The notes: generated by a model from the sequence alone, not told the origin. A stretch of 17,963 nt of DNA from Bacteroidaceae bacterium (GCA_021443405.1 JABUUA010000016.1:1-17963), one strand, 5' to 3'; numbered from the stretch's first letter, positions 8,139 to 15,929 are shown. Numbers and translations: made by a program.

Positions 8139-9578
8139 TTAGGGCGCGGCTTCGATGCTATAAACCTCGGTGCTGATTTCTCCCAAGTTGGGCGTGAAGC
8201 CGCATTGACCGGTCTGCACTTTCACGAAGTCGATGTAAGGCAGATTCGCGGGCTTGCCGTCCCATGTTCGAGCGTTGGAGAGATGCAGTCGCGTCACGCT
8301 GTTCTGCGTGTCGCTTCCTTCGTTATCGGGATAGCCCCAGGCGTAAGGCGGCAGGGTGCTGAAGCCGTCGGCATACTGATGATGGCTCACCAGACGACTG
8401 CCCACGAAGGTCAGCGTCGCGCTTGTCTGCCAGTCCTGCCAATAATAGACCGAAGGGTTCCAGTAGTTGAAGTGCGGAACATAACTTTCGTCGCCGTTGG
8501 AGTCACGCCACGCCACACCGCTTTTTTCCTGCTCTGGGCGGTAATAAGTGATGGCGTAGTCGGTCTGATGGTTGGGGGAACCATATTCCGAGCCAGCGAG
8601 TTCAAACCATTGGTCGTTGGGCAGGCCGTCGCCGTTGGCGTCGAGACTCACCCACACGATGCCGGGTTCCGACTGATAGTTGAACGGATTGCCCTTAATG
8701 AGTAGGTCGCCCGCCACGCTGTGGTCGAAACCGGCTATAAGATAACCGCCTTGCGCGCCCAGACTCACCGCCCACTGCCGGCGGAAATGAGCCATCACGG
8801 TGGCGCAAGCCTGCTCAAGCGTGCAGCCGACGGGGAACGATTCGCCCAACAGGGAGTAGCCGTTTACCATAATTCCGGGCGCCGGCTGATAGTCGAAAAC
8901 GCGATTTACCAAGGCGTCGCCCTCGCCCGAACGGCGGAAAGTTCCCTCGGGAGGACAGACGTTGACGGTCAGCGTCTGCTTGTATTCCGTGTCGCCCACC
9001 AGCATCGTGAGCGTGACAGCGTGCGGTCCGAGTTCGGTCGCGCAGAACTCCACTTCGGGCACGGGCACTGCAGCTCCCTCGGCGTTACGAACCATGTAAG
9101 GACGAAGCAAGAGCGAGCGACCCTGACAAATGTTGATGTACGTCCACGGGAAATACCAGCTGAACCGACCGTCGTCAGGCGCCTCGGGGACGATGGCCTC
9201 CGAAGCGCTCTCCAGCACCGTCACCTTGACTTCGTCCTGCGACTGCCCAAAACGATTGGTCACGGCGAGTTGAATGAAATAGGTTCCCGGGGTGCGACTG
9301 GTGAACGTGTAGAAGTCGCGCCTCGAGACCACGCGGCCTTCCATCGTCCATGAGTAGGTGGTGGTGGCGTCGGTGTTCGTTACGGTGGGAACGATGGTCA
9401 GCACTTCGCCGGCAACCATGGTGAAGCGACCCGACGACATCTCCCAGCTGATGACGGGTAAGCGCCCTTCGTCGCCGTCATCGGCACAGGCGACGCACAG
9501 CGACAGGCAGACTGTTAGGACCATCAGCCAAGACAGCCCAAGGAAAGATTTGCGGAAACGATCGTTCGAATATAACAT
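8139..9578 (-). CDS. PKD-containing surface lipoprotein of the B12 locus
   Basis: This 479-residue protein is a predicted surface lipoprotein. Its signal peptide ends near Cys31 (CVAC), followed by A-D-D-G-D-E. That acidic run fits the lipoprotein export signal that sends Bacteroidetes lipoproteins to the cell surface. A PKD/Ig-like domain occupies about 40-122 (TYSWTMEG, GTYFIQLAVTN). A larger C-terminal region (about 225-479) carries the acidic loop DANGDGLPND at 313-322, reminiscent of calcium-binding repeats, followed by a WFELAGSEYG stretch. Proteins of this kind often occur next to BtuG and BtuB genes in gut Bacteroidales. The role is inferred to be B12 capture or receptor assembly. It might correspond to the second B12-binding lipoprotein family (BtuH), but I cannot assign that from sequence alone. 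It starts 12 bp after the BtuG-like gene. Confidence 0.75.
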   Translation of the reverse strand: MLYSNDRFRKSFLGLSWLMVLTVCLSLCVACADDGDEGRLPVISWEMSSGRFTMVAGEVLTIVPTVTNTDATTTYSWTMEGRVVSRRDFYTFTSRTPGTYFIQLAVTNRFGQSQDEVKVTVLESASEAIVPEAPDDGRFSWYFPWTYINICQGRSLLLRPYMVRNAEGAAVPVPEVEFCATELGPHAVTLTMLVGDTEYKQTLTVNVCPPEGTFRRSGEGDALVNRVFDYQPAPGIMVNGYSLLGESFPVGCTLEQACATVMAHFRRQWAVSLGAQGGYLIAGFDHSVAGDLLIKGNPFNYQSEPGIVWVSLDANGDGLPNDQWFELAGSEYGSPNHQTDYAITYYRPEQEKSGVAWRDSNGDESYVPHFNYWNPSVYYWQDWQTSATLTFVGSRLVSHHQYADGFSTLPPYAWGYPDNEGSDTQNSVTRLHLSNARTWDGKPANLPYIDFVKVQTGQCGFTPNLGEISTEVYSIEAAP

Positions 9579-9590
9579 GGAGTCGAGAGT

Positions 9591-10763
9591 TTATTGGTCG
9601 TCACCGGCCGTGGCGGGCACGGTGTTTAGGAAGGCAAAGCCGTTGGGACTGATGCCCACGCGGAACTGGTCTACCAGCGTTCCGTCGGGTCGGTAGCGGA
9701 ACACGGCGCCGGCCTGCGCATTGTCCACGGCGTCGGCTAGATAGAGTTCGCCTGTCCGCGGGTCCACCGCCATGCCGTAGATTTTGTGCCGACGACCCTT
9801 CTCGTCCTTCGGGACCTCAAGGAAGGGGCGCACCGGCAGGTGAGCGTCGGTCACTTGCATGCGGTAGATGTCGTTGTTCACCACGTAGAGCGTCAGCTTT
9901 TCGGGCGACAGGGCGAGCAGCACACTGCCTTCGTCGGTGTCGAGCACTTCGTCACGCTCGATTTCCCGTGTGGAGGCGTCGATGCAATAGAGGTGAGGCG
10001 TGTTGTCGCCGAACGAGGCAGCGGCAGTGTTGTAACCGCCGTCGGTGATGACCCACAGCTTGCCGCGGGCGTCGATGACCATTTGTTTCGGCTGCCAACC
10101 GCCCAGCACAATGCTGTCGCACACCTCATCGCGCTGGGTGTCCACCACCAGGATGTTGTGGCTGTAACACCAGCAGTTGGTGAACACATAGCGGTCCCAC
10201 TGCACCATCTGCTCGGTGCTCGCGTAGCCGCCCGCCACGGGTTGTCCGGTGGCTATGCTTCCCGTGGCCTGCATGGTCTGCGGGTTGAAGATGGTGATGT
10301 AGGGCGCGTAGAGGTCTGTGATGTAGGCCTTTGTGTCGGAGACGAAGTGGATGTAGCGCGGGTCAATCATGTGCTCGGTCTGCCCGGTCACGAGCTGCCC
10401 CGTGACCTTGAGCGTGGCCGCGTCGAGCTGCCACACGATGCCTGAGTTCTCCACCGCGATGTAGGCCGACCCACCGTGCAGGGTGACCGACTGTCCCGTG
10501 TCGCCCAGTTTGCGCTGGTTGATGCGCTGGAACACGCCGTTTTCCACGGTGCGCGCGATGCTGTTGTAGGCCGACAGCGTGGAGTTGCCGGCATTGAGGT
10601 TTCCCTCGCACAACACCAGCACGTCGCCCACCACGCTGACGGGTGCCTGCGGCACTTCCTCTACGCCGTCGCAGGCGGCCAGAAGCAGACTCACACAGAG
10701 TAGACCGGACCACACGCAGCGCGCGGGCCAGCAGCTTCGGGTGAGTCGTAGGCTGATTTTCAT
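9591..10763 (-). CDS. btuG: BtuG-like YncE/DUF5074 beta-propeller surface lipoprotein
   Basis: This 390-residue protein is a predicted surface lipoprotein with lipobox LAAC and Cys31, followed by DGVEE, which fits surface export. The mature part reads as a seven-bladed YncE-type propeller. The first strand carries LCEGNLNAGNSTLSAY, the pattern common in DUF5074 proteins. Repeated strands of the VWQLDAATLKVTGQL and AYITDLYAPYITIFNPQ type follow. BtuG in Bacteroides thetaiotaomicron is a propeller lipoprotein that binds cobalamin with very high affinity and caps BtuB. The fold, length, lipobox and riboswitch context all match. The start codon follows directly on the stop of the DUF4465-like gene (TAAATG, no gap). 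The weak point is that no B12-contact residues can be verified by eye, and DUF5074 proteins also occur elsewhere. Confidence 0.82.
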   Translation of the reverse strand: MKISLRLTRSCWPARCVWSGLLCVSLLLAACDGVEEVPQAPVSVVGDVLVLCEGNLNAGNSTLSAYNSIARTVENGVFQRINQRKLGDTGQSVTLHGGSAYIAVENSGIVWQLDAATLKVTGQLVTGQTEHMIDPRYIHFVSDTKAYITDLYAPYITIFNPQTMQATGSIATGQPVAGGYASTEQMVQWDRYVFTNCWCYSHNILVVDTQRDEVCDSIVLGGWQPKQMVIDARGKLWVITDGGYNTAAASFGDNTPHLYCIDASTREIERDEVLDTDEGSVLLALSPEKLTLYVVNNDIYRMQVTDAHLPVRPFLEVPKDEKGRRHKIYGMAVDPRTGELYLADAVDNAQAGAVFRYRPDGTLVDQFRVGISPNGFAFLNTVPATAGDDQ

Positions 10764-11468
10764 TTAGTTGTTGGCGGTTGAAGAGGGGGTGACCACCACG
10801 ATGTTGTCGAAGGCCACATATTTGGGTGTGTTCAGACCCCAGTCGCCACAGTCACTGCCGTCGAAGGTGATGGTCAGTTGCTTCACAGCGCCCAGTTCGC
10901 TGAGGTCCACGCGCTTCCACGTCGTCTGCATCTCGTTGTCCGTAGCCAGAGCTATTTCCTTCCGGTTGCCGTTGTCGGCGGTCAGTATTACCTTGAAGAA
11001 GTAACCATCGGCCAGGTTCTGCTTCATATTGTTGATACAGTAGGTGGTGGGGCAGACATCCACGGTGCGCAGCACATAGGCATTGCCGTCGGCGAAGGAC
11101 ATGCTGCAGCAGTCGTTGGCCACAGCAAAGTTTGTGGAGCCGTTGCCCACGGGCACCGACAACTGACAGCGATAATCCACCGTATCGGAGGGGTTGACGT
11201 AGTTTGAGATGGCGATGCCGCCGCCCCAGTACATCATGTCGCCGTAGGCGTCGGTCAGCGACGAGGTCAGTTGGGTGGGAGCGTCGGTCCATGTGTAGGG
11301 ATTGCCGCTATAGAGCAGCGGACCTCCGTACTGCGGTTCGTCCACCAAGTGATTCCAATAGTCTCCCTCGAAGGTGACCACCTTGGCCAAATCTTCCGTT
11401 TCCTCGTCACATGCCATCAAGGCCCAGCCTGCACACAGCAGAACAGCCAGCATTTTAATCTGATTCAT
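10764..11468 (-). CDS. DUF4465-like surface lipoprotein, first gene of the B12 operon
   Basis: This 234-residue protein is a predicted surface lipoprotein. The lipobox LMAC puts the acylated cysteine at 20, followed by the strongly acidic DEETED, a good surface-export signal. The mature domain resembles DUF4465 beta-sandwich proteins. It has VTFEGDYWNHL near the N-terminus, a WGGGIAISNY segment in the middle, a TTYCINNMKQN stretch, and a C-terminal DWGLNTPKYVAFDNI motif. Such proteins recur in cobalamin-regulated loci of Bacteroidales. Direct B12 binding here is a guess. It is the first gene after the riboswitch: the start codon lies about 52 nt past the end of the aptamer, behind an A/T-rich leader without a clear Shine-Dalgarno sequence, as is normal in this phylum. 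Its stop abuts the BtuG-like start. Confidence 0.78.
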   Translation of the reverse strand: MNQIKMLAVLLCAGWALMACDEETEDLAKVVTFEGDYWNHLVDEPQYGGPLLYSGNPYTWTDAPTQLTSSLTDAYGDMMYWGGGIAISNYVNPSDTVDYRCQLSVPVGNGSTNFAVANDCCSMSFADGNAYVLRTVDVCPTTYCINNMKQNLADGYFFKVILTADNGNRKEIALATDNEMQTTWKRVDLSELGAVKQLTITFDGSDCGDWGLNTPKYVAFDNIVVVTPSSTANN

Positions 11469-11494
11469 TTTGCGTTTTATGTATAAAAATTAAA

Positions 11495-11548
11495 CAATAG
11501 TTATTCGTGTCCTCGCACGGCACCGACTTTTCGCCAGTGTCCCTATTG
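11495..11548 (-). promoter_or_regulatory. Possible expression platform of the cobalamin riboswitch
   Basis: Between the B12 box and the first start codon, two structures can be drawn. A 7-bp hairpin (11521-11539) pairs CACTGGC with GTCGGTG around a GAAAA loop, allowing two G-U pairs. A second possible stem pairs CAATAG (11543-11548) with CTATTG (11495-11500) and is followed on the minus strand by a U-rich run (TTTAATTTTT). These could switch transcription or translation when cobalamin binds. This is pairing by eye only. Which helix belongs to the aptamer and which to the platform needs a folding calculation. Confidence 0.4.
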
Positions 11549-11702
11549 CGCTTCAGCGGCAGGTTTTCTGACTTGTTCCTGCACGTTCTCCGGTCTTCCC
11601 AGGCCTCGCCAGGCATAGTGACCAAGTGTGGAGCGTGCCTCTGTGGAACTCACAGCTGCGGGACAGTACGGGATTTCCACCCGATTCCCTAATCCGCTTT
11701 GC
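11520..11702 (-). ncRNA. Cobalamin (B12) riboswitch
   Basis: On the minus strand this leader has the conserved parts of a cobalamin riboswitch in the right order. The first is GGGAATCGGGTGGAAATCCC (11689 to 11670), followed by GTACTGTCCCGCAGCTGTGAG. The B12 box AGTCAGAAAACCTGCC lies at 11573-11558. The GACACTGGC element lies around 11541-11533. In this RNA family cobalamin binding normally represses downstream expression, so the operon from 11468 to 94 should be off when B12 is plentiful. The promoter just upstream predicts that the transcript begins almost at the first aptamer helix. The 3' edge is approximate. Confidence 0.96.
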
Positions 11703-11707
11703 AAGGG

Positions 11708-11739
11708 CAAAGGTACAACTTTTTTCCGACATAGCCAAA
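11708..11739 (-). promoter_or_regulatory. Bacteroidetes-type promoter of the B12 operon
   Basis: The minus strand carries TACCTTTG (11715 to 11708), an exact match to the Bacteroidetes -7 consensus TAnnTTTG. TTTG (11739 to 11736) lies 20 bp upstream and matches the -33 element and spacing. Transcription should start close to 11702, giving a leader of about 230 nt that contains the riboswitch. A 6-bp perfect inverted repeat (ATCTTG, 11739-11744, with CAAGAT, 11751-11756) abuts the -33 element and could be an operator or chance. Confidence 0.72.
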
Positions 11740-11770
11740 TCTTGCCCCTTCAAGATGGGTGTGTGTTGGT

Positions 11771-11820
11771 AATTACGTTTTAGCAAGGAGGTTTCACAAT
11801 GGAAACGCCACAACGTAATT
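11771..11820. repeat. Nested inverted repeat between GH2 gene and riboswitch
   Basis: A 9-bp perfect outer stem AATTACGTT (11771-11779) / AACGTAATT (11812-11820) encloses a second perfect 5-bp stem GTTTC (11791-11795) / GAAAC (11802-11806). The element lies between the end of the upstream operon and the B12 promoter. It could insulate the two transcription units as a bidirectional terminator-like structure. There is no clear U-run after it on the minus strand, so its function is uncertain. Confidence 0.5.
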
Positions 11821-11853
11821 GGCGGCTTCATGCGTTTGTCTTAGCAAGCACGG

Positions 11854-11881
11854 TTTAGGAAACCTGTATAGGCTTCCTAAA
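11854..11881 (-). terminator. Stem-loop just past the GH2 gene, putative terminator
   Basis: On the minus strand an 11-bp stem (TTTAGGAAGCC with GGTTTCCTAAA, one G-U pair) and a 6-nt loop TATACA start 20 bp beyond the GH2 stop codon. Position and stability fit the end of the upstream operon. No T-tract follows (next bases CCGTGCTTGC), so it is not a classical intrinsic terminator. It could instead protect the 3' end of the mRNA. Confidence 0.5.
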
Positions 11882-11900
11882 GTACTTATGATATTTATGT

Positions 11901-14357
11901 CTATTGCGTCGCCAGTTTCAGCGTGCCTTTCAGTTGAGGAGTGCGCACTTTCAGGGTCACCTTGCCGGCGTGGCGTTGTGAGCGGAGGATGATGAGCATG
12001 TAGCCTTGGCGCATCGGCTTGGTGGTGACGTCGTGGAACAGGAGGTCGGTGTAGTGGTCGGCGTTGTCCATGGCAAGGAACGACGCGGCGCCGTCCACCT
12101 CCACCATGAGCGACTCGTTGTAGCCGGGAACGACGCGGCCCTTGCTGTCCACGGCGCGCACGGCGATGTATTGGAGGTCCATGCCGTCGGCCTTCCACGG
12201 ACCTTGTTCAGCTTCCAGGCGTAGCGCCACGGCTTGTCCCGCGGTCTCTATGCGATGACGGGCTACCTCTCGACCCTCCGTGTAGGCCACCGCGGTCAGG
12301 TTTCCCGGTTCGAAGGGCACTTCCTTCCACAGCAGGATGCCGCGCTTGAATACGTCTGTGGTGTCGTTCTGCTGGCGTCCGAGCGAGCGCCCGTTGAGCA
12401 GGAGTTCCACCTCCTGGGCGTTGGTGAAGACGGTGACGGGCACGACGTTGCCCTTGCGGAAGTTCCAGAACGAGGTGTAGGCCTTCTGTCCCACGTTCAC
12501 GTCGTTCCAGTCGAGGCTCTCGCTGCCCGTGAGTATGCCGATGCGCACCACGGGTTCCTCGGGAACGAACGCGCCCCGGATGAGCCACGCCTGCGGATAG
12601 GGTTGCAAGGTGTGGCTGAAGAAACTGTAGTTCCATCCCTTCTTGGGCCACTTGTTGCTCTCGCCCCAATATTCTATGGCTCCCCAGTAGGCCAGGCCCA
12701 CCGTGCGGTCGCGGTCCATGCCGTAGAAGGGCGCTTGCAGTTGGTTGGTCACGGCCTCGCTCTGATAGAGGATGAGGTCGGGGCAGTATTCAAAGTATTT
12801 GGGATAGCAGTCCCACTGATAGTTGAAGCTGTTCACCTCGGTGGCGCAACCCAGTTCGGGCGGTGCGAAGTAGGTCTTGAACTCCTTTTCTTCCCGAATG
12901 GCGCCGGCGCGGGCGGGGAACTGCGCCACGGTGGTGAGTCGCGTGGGGTCGTAACGCTTCACCATTTGGTCGAAGATGCGGTAGGTCGTTATGCCCCAGT
13001 CGTTGGTGTCGTAGCCGCTCCAGTCGGGTCGCGTCTGCAATTCGTTGCCGAGACTCCACAGAACGACGCTGGGGCAGTTGCGGTCACGCGTAATCCATTC
13101 CTCGATGAGACCGGGCCACAGCTGCATGAACGGCTTTCTGCCTCCCCAGTAATCGTTGTCGCTCCACTTGTCGATGAGTTCGTCCACCACGAGCAGACCG
13201 ATTTCGTCGCACAGACGTGTGAGGGCGGCGCTGTAAGGATTGTGCGAGCAACGGATGCTGTTGTAACCGAAGGATTTCATCAGTCGCAGTTGTCGCTCGA
13301 TGCCCGATTCGAAGGCCGCCGCGCCCAGCGCCCCCATGTCGTGATGGTTGGCCATCCCCTTGAGGAACAGTTTGCGGCCGTTGAGCTTGAAGCCGAATTG
13401 CGGACTGAACTCCAGGGTGCGGATGCCGAACCGGTCGTGCTGGCGGTCCACCACCACGCCGTCGCTTACCACTTCCACCTCCACTTGGTAGAGATAGGGG
13501 CTGTCGATGTCCCAGCGGTGCGGGCGTGAGAGCGTGATGACGGGCAGGCAAATCTCGTCGTGGTGGTGCTTGGTGAGTTGGTTGGGAGTGGTCTCGCTGC
13601 GGCCCACTTCCTTTCCGGCGGCGTCGCGGACGACTGCTCGCACCAAGGTTTCGTGTTTCTTGAAGCCGTACACGTCGGCCTGCACTTGCACGGTGGCCTG
13701 CGCGTCGCTGACGCTGGGCGTGGTGACGAAGATGCCGTGCCGCCCGATGTGGGTGGGATTTTGCTGAACGAGATAGACGTCGCGGAAGATGCCACCGCCT
13801 GTGTACCAGCGAGAACCGGTCTTCTTGCCCGTGTTGGCATACACCGCCACCACGTTGTCTGCACCGTAATGCAGGAGCCGCGAGATGTCGGCCTCGAAGC
13901 CGCAGTAGCCATATTCGCTGGAAGCTACCTTCGTTCCGTTGACATAGACGTCGCTATAATACAGGATTCCGTCAAAGTCGAGCAGAATCTGCCGACCCTT
14001 CCACGCCGCTTCGGCGCGGAACGTCTTGCGATACCAGCCGTCGCACATGGGCTTGAAACCGCGCGCGCCGCCGTGTTCCTCGCCCCAAGGTTGCTCGAAC
14101 TGGAAGTCGTGGGGCAGGTCGAGCTTGCGCCACGCCGCTTCGTCGAAGTCGGTCCGCTCCGCTCCCTCCGGATTGCCGGGCGTGAAGTGCCAGTCGAAAT
14201 TGAAGAGTACGCGGTTGTCTTCGGCGAACTGCTCGAAGGGAATGTTCTCGGTGGCTGCCTGCTCATGCTGCCGTTCGTATTGCTGGGCATGGGCGGAAAG
14301 CACCGTCAGGATGCAGAGTGCGCAGAAGCACTGCAGGGCGCGGAGGGAAGTTTTCAT
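11901..14357 (-). CDS. Exported GH2 family glycoside hydrolase
   Basis: This is an 818-residue GH2 enzyme, shorter than LacZ and closer to the Bacteroidales group of GH2 beta-galactosidases and beta-glucuronidases with extra C-terminal Ig-like domains. A signal peptide covers about 1-24 (AHAQQ). The jelly-roll domain (about 45-200) includes WYRKTFRA and SRWYTGGGIFRDVYL. An Ig-like domain spans about 205-315 and the catalytic barrel about 325-600. The acid/base is Glu439 in WSLGNEL and the likely nucleophile is Glu534 in LYQSEAVTN, so both catalytic acids are present. DUF4982-like and further Ig-like modules follow (about 615-818). Substrate is uncertain: beta-galactoside is likely, but glucuronide or fucoside cannot be excluded. 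It lies 37 bp after the PD40/CXXCH gene and probably shares its transcript. It precedes the riboswitch, so it is not under B12 control unless a distant element acts on it. Confidence 0.9.
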   Translation of the reverse strand: MKTSLRALQCFCALCILTVLSAHAQQYERQHEQAATENIPFEQFAEDNRVLFNFDWHFTPGNPEGAERTDFDEAAWRKLDLPHDFQFEQPWGEEHGGARGFKPMCDGWYRKTFRAEAAWKGRQILLDFDGILYYSDVYVNGTKVASSEYGYCGFEADISRLLHYGADNVVAVYANTGKKTGSRWYTGGGIFRDVYLVQQNPTHIGRHGIFVTTPSVSDAQATVQVQADVYGFKKHETLVRAVVRDAAGKEVGRSETTPNQLTKHHHDEICLPVITLSRPHRWDIDSPYLYQVEVEVVSDGVVVDRQHDRFGIRTLEFSPQFGFKLNGRKLFLKGMANHHDMGALGAAAFESGIERQLRLMKSFGYNSIRCSHNPYSAALTRLCDEIGLLVVDELIDKWSDNDYWGGRKPFMQLWPGLIEEWITRDRNCPSVVLWSLGNELQTRPDWSGYDTNDWGITTYRIFDQMVKRYDPTRLTTVAQFPARAGAIREEKEFKTYFAPPELGCATEVNSFNYQWDCYPKYFEYCPDLILYQSEAVTNQLQAPFYGMDRDRTVGLAYWGAIEYWGESNKWPKKGWNYSFFSHTLQPYPQAWLIRGAFVPEEPVVRIGILTGSESLDWNDVNVGQKAYTSFWNFRKGNVVPVTVFTNAQEVELLLNGRSLGRQQNDTTDVFKRGILLWKEVPFEPGNLTAVAYTEGREVARHRIETAGQAVALRLEAEQGPWKADGMDLQYIAVRAVDSKGRVVPGYNESLMVEVDGAASFLAMDNADHYTDLLFHDVTTKPMRQGYMLIILRSQRHAGKVTLKVRTPQLKGTLKLATQ

Positions 14358-14394
14358 GGCTGGTTGTCTTAGGTCGGTTTGGCGCTTCGAAGGG

Positions 14395-15882
14395 TCAGGG
14401 CGTTGCCTTCACCGCTTCTTGGCGGATGATCTTGGCCAGTTTGTTGGGCTGGATGGTCACGGGACCGAGCATAAACTCGGGAACGTTGTAGGAGCGCATC
14501 AGCTCGTGGTGGTATTGCGGATGGCGCTGGGGCAGTTCGAACGGCTTGGTGGCGCGGCCCTGCTTGTCGATGTGAGCGATGAAGGGGCGCGTGAAGTTGC
14601 CGTCGTTGCGGCGGCTCGAGAAGATAATCCAGCGGCCGGAACTGCTCCACGAGTGGTAACTGTCCACATCGGGTGAGTTCAATTCGTCCATGAGACGCAT
14701 CTGTCCCGACTGCAAATCGAGAAGACAGAGGTCGGCATCTTTGTGCCAGATGTGGAAGACTCCGTATTTTCCCAAGGTGAACAGCAGCCAGCGACCGTCG
14801 GGACTGATGCGGGGCAGGGTGGCGCTGAGACTGTCAGCCGCGGCGTCGTAAACCATCTCGCGCTCGCCCAGTTGGCGGGTGGCGATGTCGAAGGAACGGC
14901 GGTAAAGGCTGTAGCGAACCTCCTTGTAGTGCTGAATCATGTCGAACTCCTTGGTGGTCGCCTGTGCCGTATCGAACTTCTCGTAGTGCGCCGAGCAGTA
15001 GTAGAGCGTCTTTCCGTCGGGACTCCAGAAGGGGAAACAGTCCAAATCGTTGGTGTCGCGCGCCGCTTCGGCATACACCTTATGGTTCTCCACGTCGTAA
15101 ATCATCAGGTCGCTGTAAGTGTCTTGCACTTCCACCTTCTCGTTGCTTTGCGTGTGGAAGCTCTGTCCCGTCTTGTTGGTGGAGTAGGCGATAAGTTTCT
15201 CCGTAGGATGCCAGGCCGGATAAACGCCTGCCGACACGGTGGCGCCCGTCTTCATGTCCACTTTCTCCACCTTGCCGTCGTAGGCGATAACCGTGCCGCC
15301 AAGATACTGGCGCACGTGGAATTGCAGGCGGTTGGGGTCGTAGTTCTGGTAGGAATGGCAGTTGATGCACTGGCCGTCCGACTCCGTGGTGTTGGCCATA
15401 TTGCTGTAGATGATTTCCTCGTCGTAGGTCTCCAAGTTGCGTTGCCGGATGGTGAGGTCCTCGTAAGCCACATACGACGGGGCGATGATGCGGTAGCTGA
15501 TATACGGGTCAATCTTGTCCGGCGACACGTGGATGGCGAAGGGCTTCATGCGGGTCCACTGTCTGTTCGTCTGGCAGAAGACCTCCACTTCGATGTCGCC
15601 TTGCTCCACCAGCGCCTTCCAGTCCTTCTCAGTGGGGCAGATGTCGGGACCTGCGTAAGTGCGTGAAACACTGCCGGCGGTGAGGCGGGCCATCGAGGCG
15701 TCGCAAGTGTCCGTCACCGTGAAGGTAAGGGGTGCGATGTTGATGGGCACGGTCACGTCGGTGTATTCCGGATAGAGGGTGGGCAGTTGCTGACTGTCGG
15801 CATACTGCTCAGGTGCTTGCGGGTTGCTGCATGAGGCGAGTGTCAGCAGGAATATGGGTAGAAAGCGAAGGGCTGATTTCAT
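14395..15882 (-). CDS. PD40/TolB-like propeller lipoprotein with a CXXCH heme motif
   Basis: This 495-residue protein is a predicted lipoprotein. The signal peptide ends in TLASC with Cys18, followed by uncharged SNPQAPEQ and no acidic run, so it probably faces the periplasm. I chose ATG 15882 because it gives this clean signal. A longer ORF to 16035 runs inside the upstream gene. Residues about 35-150 form an uncharacterised N-terminal domain. A single c-type heme attachment motif CINCH lies at 172-176. At least four PD40/WD40-like strands follow: AWHPTEKLIAYSTN (about 223), FWSPDGKTLYYCS (about 285), RISPDGRWLLFTLG (about 358) and SWSSSGRWIIFSSRRND (about 411). Similar proteins are sometimes annotated as TolB-like or cytochrome c biogenesis proteins. 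I cannot name the function. It sits 47 bp after the DUF6057-like gene and 37 bp before the GH2 gene. Confidence 0.8.
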   Translation of the reverse strand: MKSALRFLPIFLLTLASCSNPQAPEQYADSQQLPTLYPEYTDVTVPINIAPLTFTVTDTCDASMARLTAGSVSRTYAGPDICPTEKDWKALVEQGDIEVEVFCQTNRQWTRMKPFAIHVSPDKIDPYISYRIIAPSYVAYEDLTIRQRNLETYDEEIIYSNMANTTESDGQCINCHSYQNYDPNRLQFHVRQYLGGTVIAYDGKVEKVDMKTGATVSAGVYPAWHPTEKLIAYSTNKTGQSFHTQSNEKVEVQDTYSDLMIYDVENHKVYAEAARDTNDLDCFPFWSPDGKTLYYCSAHYEKFDTAQATTKEFDMIQHYKEVRYSLYRRSFDIATRQLGEREMVYDAAADSLSATLPRISPDGRWLLFTLGKYGVFHIWHKDADLCLLDLQSGQMRLMDELNSPDVDSYHSWSSSGRWIIFSSRRNDGNFTRPFIAHIDKQGRATKPFELPQRHPQYHHELMRSYNVPEFMLGPVTIQPNKLAKIIRQEAVKATP

Positions 15883-15929
15883 AAGGCTGTTCAATTCAAA
15901 TAAGTTTGTTCTTGTCCGCGTGACGGGCT

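Noticed and set aside
11553..11831. A 92-codon minus-strand frame between the GH2 gene and the DUF4465-like gene
   Set aside because: It overlaps the promoter and the conserved riboswitch core, and the encoded protein resembles nothing. RNA conservation explains the sequence.
12234..13529. A 431-codon plus-strand frame opposite the GH2 gene
   Set aside because: It is a shadow of the GH2 gene, whose catalytic motifs are intact on the minus strand. The plus-strand product has low-complexity Val/His/Glu composition.
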